NCBI GenBank assembly: GCA_021234155.1
Contig: JAJEKV010000044.1
Location: 10,919,764-10,983,763 of the forward strand
Source: Isoetes taiwanensis
Lineage: Eukaryota > Streptophyta > Lycopodiopsida > Isoetales > Isoetaceae
Length of the DNA stretch: 64,000 bases
Reading direction: 5' to 3'
This document shows positions 23,366 to 33,100 of the stretch, in pieces. Position numbers and translations under genes: made by a program. Each line of letters opens with the position of its first letter. Positions within the stretch are counted from its first letter, which is position 1. The notes beneath the pieces were generated by a model. That model saw only the letters and a list, made by a program, of their open reading frames with translations. It searched no databases and was not told where the DNA came from.

Positions 23366-26274
23366 ATGGCAGTGGTAGACACCGGACGCGACTTCGGAAT
23401 GAGTCGATTGGATGAAAATGATAGTGAATATGGCCTTCATGACACCAGGGATGACACAATGTCGAGGAGGAAACCGGAAGATACGGACGATGGGTGGAAC
23501 CCGCCTGGCCAATCCATTTCACAAGTTACTCCCACCCAAGATCCCCAAGAACTTGTTCATGAATTGGCCGGTCTCTACCCGGACCCAGTACATTGGCTTC
23601 GTGGTGCACCTCAGGTTGGTGGCTACGCATTCAACGAGTGTGTGTATGCGTTGATGAGGTTGTGCCCTGGGAACACTATGTTCCCCATCCGTCCGAAATA
23701 AGTCTTGCCGATCCCGCCACCCCGGTCCATGAGAGAAGGGGAGGGCACCCGTCGAGAGCCATGTTTGGTGATGCAACCGGATGGGTCGCATATTGTCGGG
23801 ATCTTGTTGGTTGGCGATGAGTCCAGTGAATCCGGTTGGTTGGTTGTCTGCGGCATGTAAGCAGGGCCCCACAAGTTAGTCCCTTCACGTGGAGTACCAT
23901 GGGCCCGGCTAGTTGCTAGGGGTCACTGAATGGAAGCACCCATCGCTCCCCCCCGCCACTCTTCAAAAGATTTCGGAGGATTGGGAAGTCGGTCTCACGA
24001 TGGCATGGCCCCCAAAAGAATACGTATTGGCGTGCATGGAAGGCGTCTTGGCGTGCGAGGTGTGGTCGCACCATGAAGGGCGGTGACTTCAACTTTTGTG
24101 AAGAGACCACCATGGACAGCCTAGAGCAAAGGGTGATTGAGCTACAAACTACTCATCATGTCCGTTTGGTCCACGGGCATCACCGCGTCTTGGTTTGGAG
24201 CAGGTGAGGTTGTGGATGACTATGCACGCCACCGATGGAGCGACCCACGAAGGAGGGGTACCCGGGGGATAGGCAAATCAGGGCGGCCGCACCGTAGAGG
24301 ATGCTTGTTTCGCTTGCGGACAGTGAAAGTAGATGGAAATGGTGCTGCTTCGAACGGTGCACGAATATACGTGCGCACAGAACACACTGGCCATGACCCT
24401 TTCACAAATGCAGAGGATTGGTCCATGCCGCATGCATCTGAGGCGCTGCGCGGCTTCTTTGCACAAGAGCTTCGAAGCATTGGAATGACACGTCTTTGCG
24501 TGGGACATCGCGAAAGCACGGGGACCGCAAATACGTATGACAGTGAGCCCAGTTGAGCGAGTCATATACCGATTCACGATGTCGCAGGAGGATGTGTGGC
24601 AACTGGCATACCGGCAGAGAATACTCGGTAAGAGCCCTAAAAAATTAAGATCCGATGGAGCAATGACGTTGTCGTAGAGTACATATTGTGATGCTTTCCA
24701 TGTGTTTGTTCAATGATGTTGTCCAAACAGTTATTTCAATAAGATCCGCGATCGAAAATATTTTTCATCAATCTCACCACATTATACCATGTGGCGGCGG
24801 TTTGGAGTGCAATTTGGGAAAGCCTCGAGGCGGGATTGCGATTGGAAAGCTTAGGGAAGGTGATTTTTCACCAGCCACGGAATCCGCATCTTTGCCAGGG
24901 CCTTGGACGGCCATGGATCCTAGTCATCAAGATGACGGGATGTTGGAGGCTCTTTGTGAGATGGGCGCCCGTGGTGGTTGGGCCATGGATTCAACCTTAC
25001 GTACAAATTTGTGGAAGTTTCCATTTATGCGGGCGGTTGTACGATGCTTGGGGGTGTGGGGTTCCCAGTCTTTTACATGTTGTCGGCGTAGAGGCCGGCG
25101 AGGGGCATCGGCGACATGCGAAGATAACACCGCGTCTTGTGTTTGAGCGGATGGGCACAATCGGGGCCTAGGTCAATCACCATTGACATGGGCCGGTTTG
25201 TGAGAGAGGCGGGCTATCACGGAGGTCGTGTCGAAGACCCACATTGTTGGGTAGGCGGTGGCGGTATGATGAGCACACAATGATTGTATTGTTTGATGGA
25301 GAACGACACTCATGGTTACGACAAGCGAGGTTGCGCGGCAATGTTCTTGCATGTTGGTTCCATGCGAAACGTGCATGGCAAAAATACTTGCTGCCACGCC
25401 TGGCCGGGGAGCTGTTGAAGAGGGACGTGGCTCTGCGGCTGTCGAAGTTGATGACGGAACCGAACCCCCAAGCGTACCACCAGCAGTTGGCACAATTTCA
25501 ACCATGCGGAGAAAACCACATCATACAAGGGTGAGTGCACAGCGGCGTTTAGCTCATACATGTAGGCATTTGGAGCAAACATCGACCCGAGGCGATGTAG
25601 GTACTTGAATCACAATTGGTGAATGGAGCAGCGTGGGATGGTAAATGGCAGCGACACAAGCGGATGTTCAACCATGCGGATGTGGATCGACAAACTACGT
25701 GGAAGCGCACTGGAAAGTTCTGAAGACCCAAACCCTGCAGTGCAAGGTCAATATAAGGATGTACACGCTAGTGTCCCATCTCATAGGCTTTCCGGACGGG
25801 ACCTTCCCTGCTGGAGGCACAATCTTGACTCGGTGCGAAGAAAGATGGAGTCTTGGTAAGTCTGATGGGGTTCTACTCTTTCGTATTTTCTGTGCTTTTG
25901 TCCTATCGCCAACCCTCACCGATGTTTTTACGTCGGTACCAGTATGGGCGTTATAGCACACGCGTTCATATCCAGAAAGAGACATGCGGTGCTCACTCGC
26001 TTATCCGATCGTTGCCACGATAACCCCAACGCCATTCGCCTCGAAGATGCTACAAGCGTCCGGGCTATCTATGGCAAGTCAGTCAACAGAGGGTTTGAGA
26101 TACACTCAGCACATGAGAATGCGATATTGTGATTGTCCATGCCCCCATGCTGTGTGCAAACATCTCATAGCGGGAGACTACTTCCTTAGCAGCAGCCACC
26201 CCGCGCTTTTCAATGAGCTATTCCCGAACCGACAATTCATTCCGCCCTTGCCTCCAAGACCGCCCGCTCCATGA
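23366..26274 (+). pseudogene. MULE-type transposase with zinc-binding N-terminus and SWIM finger, frameshifted
   Basis: An ATG at 23,366 opens an acidic N-terminal frame (MAVVDTGRDFGMSRLDENDS). Downstream, 24,137-24,556 has a basic zinc-finger-like region (GCLFRLRTVKV ... EHTGHDP) as in FAR1/WRKY-GCM1 DNA-binding domains. The DDE core follows in shifting frames: MDSTLRTNLWKFP with Asp at 24,988-24,990; IVLFDGERHSWL with Asp at 25,295-25,297, then ACWFHAKRAWQKYLL; TNYVEAHWKVLKTQTL with Glu at 25,702-25,704. A SWIM finger CDCPCPHAVCKH occupies 26,128-26,163 and the frame ends in TGA at 26,274. Several frame changes (near 23,640, 25,040, 25,530 and 26,120) are introns, errors or mutations; a donor-like GTAAGAG at 24,629 suggests at least one intron. 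The three acidic residues and SWIM make the MULE assignment firm; activity is doubtful. Confidence 0.8.
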
Positions 26275-26923
26275 GCAGCGTCCATGTGCTAATGCCGTTG
26301 CTACAACGATTGGGATGCGTTGCTCATGGCGAACACCAATGCATGCGGGCCACCATGCAAAATCTCGATGCTCTTGACCCAATGAGGTGCGCGTGACATG
26401 ATTTCCAAGGCACGCAGCGAGATCCGATTCCATAGAGACGCGGCCCGGCCGCTTTGTTCACGTCTACCATGGGAGGTATGACACCAGCGAGGAACATGCC
26501 AGCGGTGGCGTCCACGAGATGGCGTGCAAGGGCCACCCGTGGCAGGACCAACGCCACGACCTCGCGCGCGCGCGGACGAGGGCCCGCGATGGAAGCGATG
26601 GGTCACAACCCAAGTTTTAAATAGTGTACAATTCACCGCGTTATCATTTTTGGGTGGCCATTTCTAAGTTTTTAAACCATTTAACCATTTAAGCATAACC
26701 TTTTCGTTACAATTACCACTACGGTGACCACCGAGCCTTTGTCGGTGCGGTACCCTACAATAAAGCGGGCCGACTACTACAGGCCACTCATTCCTAAACT
26801 GCCGCACATCTTGTAGGTGTATGCCCCTGCTAATTGGCACAATTGCATCCGGCCTCGTACGCCCATCACAGTCGCCGCGAACTCATGATGAAGGTAATAT
26901 GCATGCCGCAGTGTTGTTATCGG

Positions 26924-27955
26924 TCAGGCGGGCACATGACCCGGTCGAGCGTCGTCAGCCCCTCCCCACGGAATGTACCACCGGTGCCCCAATCGCTCGA
27001 ACAAGCGTTCTTGCTGAAAAAGACACCGCGGTGAGATCCGACACAAAGGAGCACATAATAGCATGAGGCAAGCACAAGAAACACTCCACCTAGGCGAGGG
27101 GTAGGTTGAGCGAACTCCGAGACTCACGGCAGGTGTGGGAAGGTTGTCAGTACCACCACCCCACATGATCATCGTCTCAAGGCCCAAAGCAGTCAGCGTC
27201 TCATTATGAGGGTAACGAGCATCAATGGCCACCGCCGGCAATGGCGTAATGATTTTAACGATGCTCAGGCACCAATTGAAACTAAAGCAAAGAAGCTGCG
27301 TACCGCCGTGGCGATGGGCCATAGGATCGGTGAAGTGTGCCCCAATCAAGATGCTCGGCGGGGAAGAAAGTGGGAGAGCGCACTCCTCGGGGAGACCGTT
27401 GTGTGTCTCCATTTGGACGTAGTCGTGGTAATACCACGAGGGTCCACCATCAACAACTTCGCGACACTCCGCCGGGTAGCATGTGGCGCAAGGCACTACG
27501 CACATGGAACTCCGGTGGTTAGATGTCGACATCATTAGATACAAACTAAAAGCGGACACGTACCTCATCGAGCACTTCGTATATGTCCCTCCTCCCCTTT
27601 GTCCATCGGGTGTGCAAGCCCTCGATAAGGTCGATGAGTTGCACGCCGCATCTTTGGGCGGCGCCCTCGCAAGACCGGTGGCGGCGCTATCCGACGCCCT
27701 CCTCGCGGCCAGCGGCGAGATGCTTTCGATATCTGGCCGGCCGTAGAAGTGGGTGAACACCACAACCTCCTCCCGGAAGAGGGACTGCCGCGAGCACGGC
27801 CGGATTTGCAAGTGCTCCTGAACTGCGGCCGATCTTCGCGGCGGGCCGGGACCATCCTCGAATGGGTACACACACCGAGGGTAGCTCCGGATGGTGTGCC
27901 TGTCTAAACTCTCCAAGGTGGTACATGAAGAAACCACGCTCGGCCTCTCATCCAT
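26924..27955 (-). CDS. Long GC-rich ORF opposite the transposase, unknown protein (343 aa)
   Basis: This is the longest open frame in the window, starting at a true ATG (27,953-27,955, minus). It runs convergent to the MULE gene. Segments such as FREEVVVFTHFYGRPDIESISP and PLPAVAIDARYPHNETLTAL look protein-like, while others (poly-Arg/Ser/Pro) look like translation of an intron or wrong frame, so the real product may be spliced. No domain is recognised. Long chance frames are more likely in GC-rich DNA, which lowers confidence. Many MULEs and other DNA transposons carry a second gene; this position would suit such an accessory gene (inference). Confidence 0.35.
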   Translation of the reverse strand: MDERPSVVSSCTTLESLDRHTIRSYPRCVYPFEDGPGPPRRSAAVQEHLQIRPCSRQSLFREEVVVFTHFYGRPDIESISPLAARRASDSAATGLARAPPKDAACNSSTLSRACTPDGQRGGGTYTKCSMRYVSAFSLYLMMSTSNHRSSMCVVPCATCYPAECREVVDGGPSWYYHDYVQMETHNGLPEECALPLSSPPSILIGAHFTDPMAHRHGGTQLLCFSFNWCLSIVKIITPLPAVAIDARYPHNETLTALGLETMIMWGGGTDNLPTPAVSLGVRSTYPSPRWSVSCACLMLLCAPLCRISPRCLFQQERLFERLGHRWYIPWGGADDARPGHVPA

Positions 27956-27999
27956 GCCTCGGTTCCCTCGACATTGCGATTGATTGGCGGAAATGGCGA

Positions 28000-29160
28000 G
28001 GTCAAAGTGTGTGCCATACCGTGCACGCCATTGCGGTCCTCACTATGTCGTCAAGACCTGCCGCCCCCGGGCGGGTCAGCCTGTCGGGCTGCGCAAAGCC
28101 CTATGGAAGGGGGGTGGCCAAAGCAGATCAGCCCGGCGTGGGACGTGTCCCATGAGAGGGGCTCAAGGCCCGGCGTAGCCCCTACCTCATTTGGAACTTC
28201 GTCCATGTCGGCATGCAATTCACTATCGCGGTGGGCTTAACGAGGGATCAAGAGGGAGGTGGACGGCCGCGGGCTAACCGAAATACTTTGTGAAGGTGGA
28301 CCCTCTTAGTAACTTTGGTGAGACTCCGTATCACGAGGAGCTCGGCTAGCGGCCTCCTCCTCTGTGGGCAAATGACCACCCATCCTCTGTCTTGATGGCC
28401 CGATCATTGAAAGGGCATGTGCGGTCTGTCCTCCTCCCGGACTCCACCTGTGTTGCCCGGCTCACGGCTCTAATGCAACCTTCATAAAAGTTTGCATCCT
28501 CTCGCTCCGCACATCTTTGAGCTGGCCTCGTGGAACATGGCGTCAGGGCCCTCGAGGGAAAGGCCTCCAAAGGCTGACCTCTAAGGTTAGGACATGTTGT
28601 AGCCGCATTGTTATTGCGCCTTGCCCCTCGCTTCCCTGTGTCTTGCGGCGGCCTCCAACATCTGCAGCGGCTTTGGCCGGGATCTTCTCGGCGTTTAGCT
28701 GCCCTCTCTCGGCTCGGACACCACCCCACTGCATCTCTCTCGATTATGCCCGGACCGTGGCGGAATATCGTGGTGGGCCACCAAAAGATCACAGGTGGTG
28801 GTGGCTCGGTGGTGGCCCCATGCTAAAATCGCAGCGTCAAACCGGAAATCCCGGGTCACGACGTATCCTGTCGGCATAGTGATTGCACCCAGGTGCTGTG
28901 CAAATCCACCGCTGCGCAATTGTTGGGGCCCGGCCGATCTCAACCGACGTGACCCTGCGGACGAGGCACCAAATGCCATGGTATTCCCTGCCACAAAACA
29001 AATACGGTTAACAAGCACACACAACAAACCTAGCGGGTTCAGACAATGTCAGTTGGGGTACCATTCTAGAATGCTACCGTCGTCCGGGAAAGGGGCCGCT
29101 CAGCAGGCCAAGCTGGCGGGGGCGCTCCTCCATGCCAACTGGTGGGCTGCATCTGAATAA
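28000..29160 (-). other. Further GC-rich coding-like sequence, unresolved
   Basis: Overlapping frames of 60-150 codons exist on both strands. On the minus strand, 28,695-29,027 contains GAITMPTGYVVTRDFRF and AILAWGHHRATTT, which could be an N-terminal part of the gene seen at 26,924-27,955. The strands cannot be separated by eye, and no known motif is visible. Confidence 0.3.
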
Positions 29161-29337
29161 GACATGGTTCTCGGCGGTCTCGAATAGATATCAGTGCGGT
29201 GAACATTAACACAAGCACAGTACAAACCTATTGATGCATTGGGGTCTTCACCAAACACAAATAGAACAAAAACGCATTTGAATCCAAATCCAAATTAATA
29301 TGCTTTATTACTTCAATGCTAGTTGTCATGTCAACCT

Positions 29338-29387
29338 TAACCCTAACCCCAACCCTAACCCTAACCCTAACCCTAACCCTAACCCTA
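29338..29387 (+). promoter_or_regulatory. Interstitial CCCTAA (TTAGGG-type) repeat in a promoter position
   Basis: About eight copies of the 6-base unit CCCTAA with one CCCCAA variant. The usual land-plant telomere unit is 7 bases (CCCTAAA), so this is the 6-base form. The array ends only 8 bases before a TATATAAG box (29,395-29,402), and the next ATG is at 29,497. Short telo-boxes are known promoter elements in plants, but this array is much longer. Confidence 0.8.
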
Positions 29388-29496
29388 CATCCACTATATA
29401 AGTCCATCCCTCAATCCTCCTCCTCCTCCTCCTCCTCAAGTCTCGCCTCCCCCCCTCCTCCTCCTCCTCCAATCTTCTTGCCCATCTCGTTATATA

Positions 29497-29763
29497 ATGG
29501 TGATTAAAAGACCACGTGGGCGGTATAACCCTTCTAGTAGCAATCCTCCTCCTCCTCCAAGGGACGTCTCCACTGACCCCCCTCCTCCTCCTCCTCCTCG
29601 CAGGGCCAGCAATCCCCAGCTTCTCTGGCCTCCTTTCACCATCGTCGCAAGGATGAGTGAAAGGGAGCTTCTGATTGCCTTGACGTCTGGCGTTCCCTGC
29701 AGCGAACGACTGGTAGAATGGCTCAACGAGCCAAATAAAGATGAAGCGATCTTTGTCGCGTGA
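29497..29763 (+). CDS. Small proline-rich ORF with its own TATA box (88 aa, unknown)
   Basis: ATG 29,497 to TGA 29,763. The protein starts MVIKRPRGRYNPSSS (basic), continues through two polyproline runs, and ends in a compact hydrophobic/charged segment (MSERELLIALTSGVPCSERL then EWLNEPNKDEAIFVA). The promoter architecture supports it: CCCTAA array, TATATAAG 95 bases upstream of the ATG, and a CTC/TCC-rich 5' leader (29,410-29,480) typical of plant Y-patch leaders. Possible polyadenylation signals AATAAA at 29,736 and AAATAAG at 29,850. The polyproline encoding is driven by a CCT repeat, so the reading frame could partly be a microsatellite by-product. Function unknown. Confidence 0.45.
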   Translation: MVIKRPRGRYNPSSSNPPPPPRDVSTDPPPPPPPRRASNPQLLWPPFTIVARMSERELLIALTSGVPCSERLVEWLNEPNKDEAIFVA

Positions 29764-29886
29764 CAGATAATGATGCAAGTGGTTGCATCAAATTGTCACG
29801 TCCTCAACATGGACAAAAGCGATTGTATAATTTTTGTTTTATGAATGGGAAATAAGTAATAGATTCAATATCTTTAGTAGTGGAAT

Positions 29887-30008
29887 ATGTATCAATATGT
29901 ATCAATATCAATATGCTTTCTAATCAGTATGTATCAATATCAATATGTATCAATATCAATATGTAGTATCAATATGTATCAATATCAATATCATTCTACT
30001 CAATATCA
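29887..30008 (+). repeat. TATCAATATG-type simple repeat
   Basis: About ten tandem variants of ATCAATATGT / ATCAATATCAAT. The 60-85-codon frame across it (YQYVSISI repeats) is an artefact of the repeat. Confidence 0.85.
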
Positions 30009-30139
30009 AGTACTAGAAATAAAGCGCACCAAATCACTTGACTTGGAACACGGGACGACGAGCTTGGAACTGGGCGAACTTCGAGCTTGGAGGCCGGACG
30101 AACTCGAGCTTGGAACACGGGCGAACTTCGAGCTCAAAT

Positions 30140-30815
30140 CTTAGCTCAAAATAAGGGTTCGCTTGGCGGGCGAACCCAAGATTCCACACCCCTCCCAATT
30201 CAAAATATTCGGTGGCATTGGAATTCGATTCGAAAAATTCGGTGGCCTCTCCTCGAAAAATTGCAGGTTAAACTTAACCCGAACCCCAGCCCTGACTTTG
30301 TTGACCGGCGGTCGACGCCGCCCGATTACACCGGGGGTTCGCCTAGGGCGAATACGCCTTTTAATACAGGCACCCTCTTTGCGCCTCAGCCCGCCTTTTG
30401 CCGGGTATGTCCGCCGGGGATTTGACCGGGGAGGTGCGCCCGGGCGAACGAACCCGGTCCCAGCTGCACGCTTGACCCTGCGATTCCGGCCGATCAGGCC
30501 AACTCCAGCTAACCCCGGTTCCCGGGTTGGCAGGCGAACCCGGTGGGTGCGCCACCTCACCGCCACCTAAACATTTTAGGTTAAGCGGAAATCCAAGGTT
30601 AAGCCAAGCGAATTTTCGGGTTTCGCTGGCGAACCGGTACTGCTCCCGAACTCAATTTCGGAACCCGATCCTTTCACCGGCGAAGGCGAGGGTGGCGGGT
30701 GTGGCGCTCCAAAGGCGGCCTGGCGGGTTAGCAAAAGCGAACCCAAAAGCGTGGGGGCGAAAGCGTCTGAGTCTGACCCGGTCACCGGCCGGGCGGGACT
30801 TTTAAGCGGGGCCGA
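30140..30815. repeat. GC-rich block B with GGTTCGC / GCGAACC motifs
   Basis: Contains at least ten GCGAACC, GGTTCGC or close variants (for example GGGTTCGCTTGGCGGGCGAA at 30,154, GGCGAACCCGG at about 30,532), and ends in GGGGCCGATAAATACTCGC, a possible TATA-like box at about 30,812. Overlapping 60-140-codon frames on both strands here are repeat by-products, not evidence for genes. Confidence 0.7.
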
Positions 30816-31429
30816 TAAATACTCGCTCTTTATGACAAGAACACCGATGCCTTCGAGCCCGCGATGCCATCCCTCATCGCCCAAAATGGTTCATCCGGTA
30901 AGAAAAATCCTAAATTCCTCCCCATTTTTACGCTTATAGATCAATCAATTTATTTGGGTTCTAAGCAGATTTGCATTTTCTATTCTGCGGATGCCAAATG
31001 AAGGATTCAACAATTCCGCGACAGATTCATAAAGGAGCTTCCTTTCGTCTAAAGATTTCTCGGGGTCTCGGCCCGGTGGATGAAAGGGATCTCTAGGAAC
31101 TGCATTTCCAAAGATCTGAAATGAAATCGAAATCCATGGGCCGAGGCGGAAGGGGTATTAAGGAGTCCCATTTAGGTCTCCGGAGTTGAAGAAATTGGCT
31201 ATGGAGTCTCCAAAAGAGGGCTTCACGGATCAAAGGCAAAAAACAAGCCAGCCCAAATCTTACGGTTGATATAAGGGATGTGGTCAGATCCTCCTTCAAC
31301 AAAGAGCAGAGGTTTTTTACGAAGAAGAGCTTGAATGCCCGGCTATGGCGAAGGATTCTTCGCCCGCATTAAGATCCAAGGATAGAAAGGATCATTCGAT
31401 CCCGGGCACTCGCGCCCGCCGATCCAACC

Positions 31430-31710
31430 CGCCACCCACCCGCAAAGTCCGATGTCGGACTGGTTCGCCCGCAGCGAACCGGTGGGGTTTCGGGCCCCCG
31501 TATCCACAAGCTGCCCTACCTATCCGCGGGCCGCTAGTTCAAGACGCCCCGCTTTAACCACGGTTGGGTTCGCTTGGGCGAACCCGGTGGGTAGCACCAC
31601 CGCAGCGCCACGTCAACATGGCGGGTTCGCTTGGGCAAATCCGTGGGGTTCGCTTGGGCGAACCCGCTTGGCGGGTTGACCCAATTTCGGGAGCCAATAA
31701 AGCGGGCGTA
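31430..31710. repeat. GC-rich block C with perfect GGGTTCGC-N4-GCGAACCC palindromes
   Basis: The 20-base palindrome GGGTTCGCTTGGGCGAACCC occurs exactly at 31,566-31,585 and 31,646-31,665, and a mutated copy sits at 31,623. The block ends GGGAGCCAATAAAGCGGGCG; a similar GAGCCAATAAAG is present in block A on the other strand, tying the blocks together. Confidence 0.75.
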
Positions 31711-31989
31711 TCCATCTTGAACAAAGAGATTGACTATGCTAGGGCCGTTATACATGTTTCCATGGGGAAGATGAGATCTATGTTTGCGGCAACCGTATTG
31801 AGACTATCTCCATTCTGCCATGGGAAGCTCAAACAATTCCAGGAGACCATGCCAAGGCACAATTCCTATTCGTTGGCAGGGGCCTGCAGATTCAGTGGTA
31901 GCAGCAGAAGGGCGGATGGTAGAACTGGAAGCAGCATGAAACGTGAGGCAAGCAGGTGAGGTAAACCGGTAGGTCATCGCGATCGTAGG

Positions 31990-33100
31990 CAGCGGGGGGC
32001 ATGATTAGAGCCGGAGGGTTCGCAATATTTGCGCCGCTGGCAAACAAGATTTGCATCTTGCCTCGAATCAGTCCCGCAGCTTCCCCCTATCTGGGGATGC
32101 TCTTAACTTTGGCCAACTCGTGCTCTAGTCTTCGTTATGTCGGAGTCGATCTTGGTCAATAAACGTGGAAGTCCCCCTTCAACTCCTTCCTCGGGCGCCA
32201 AAGATAGCTTCTCTCACTTTACATCCCGTGACCGCGGAATGTGACTACCAGGGCATCTGGATGCTGGACACCATGCCGGCTGGCCTTAACTATGTGTACT
32301 AGTGTGTGGAATGTCATTCAAGCGAGGATCAGCGTCTGGAGCTTGTTAATGAGATGCTCCCATGCTCTTCTGTCAGGCCACGTACCACCACATTGTGGTT
32401 TGTCCGTCTCAGCTCCTAGAGCTCTTTGATCGCCGGATTAATGTTTCCCAGAATGAGTATTGCTTGGCGCCAACAAGGCATGGGCTGTGGCCTCCATTGG
32501 GGTGGTGATGGCATGGGGCGGCTTGGCAGTGCAGCCGTATACGATCCTGGCTGACGTTGTGCAGACCTTGGGCATGTGGGATTGTCGAGGCAGGTGCAGT
32601 GGTCTCTCCTTCCCGAAGCTGAGAGCTTATCTCATGCTGGCATTGTTGCTGCCTTGCCAATTCACGCATGCACTATTGCAGTTGCTCATGAGCCTCTGCA
32701 TGGAGGCCCTTGCCTTGTTTAGTGATGGTAGCCTGCAGCTCCTGCACCTTCTGATCTTGAGCTATGGAGCTACGCTCCAGTTTCTGTAAGCGAGAGTCCA
32801 ACATAGGCTTCACTACGGATGAGGCCACTTCCTATGTCTCGATCCTACTTTGAAGGGCTTTCAATTGTGACTGGCTCTCTTCAAAGGTCGCCTGGATTCT
32901 TTGTGTCACGTAGCGGCCTCTCCAGCTTCTGATCGAAGATGAAGAAAGTAAGATATGTTTGACATCGTCGGACAAGAATGGTTTGTACTTCTGTCTTTTC
33001 ATAGACGCCTCTTCGTACAGTGACAATCTACTAAGGATGTTCTTATTAGTTTGGAATTCTCTAAGCAATATAAGAACTTCAGTATATAATAACCTCACTT
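31990..33100 (-). pseudogene. LINE-C: ORF1 with coiled coil, minus strand
   Basis: Reading down from 33,098: KRQKYKPFLSDDVKHILL, then heptad-like ATFEESQSQLKALQSRIET, QKLERS, and AHEQLQQCMRELARQQQC, followed by a C-terminal region at 32,300-32,000. The stretch 32,620-32,800 aligns base for base with 39,865-40,030 of LINE-D (shared TCACGCATGCACTATTGCAG versus TCGTGCATGCACTGCTGTAA). Coiled coil followed by a nucleic-acid-binding fold is the plan of L1-type ORF1 proteins, which coat the element RNA. Stops and frameshifts (about 32,930) break it. No ORF2 follows to the left; GC block C does. Confidence 0.65.

Noticed and set aside
29338-29387. True chromosome end or human contamination
   Set aside because: The array is short, has a variant unit and is flanked by plant-like sequence on both sides, including a promoter and ORF.
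30141-30805. ORFs of 85-141 codons on both strands
   Set aside because: All overlap in the palindrome-rich GC block; both strands are open for compositional reasons.
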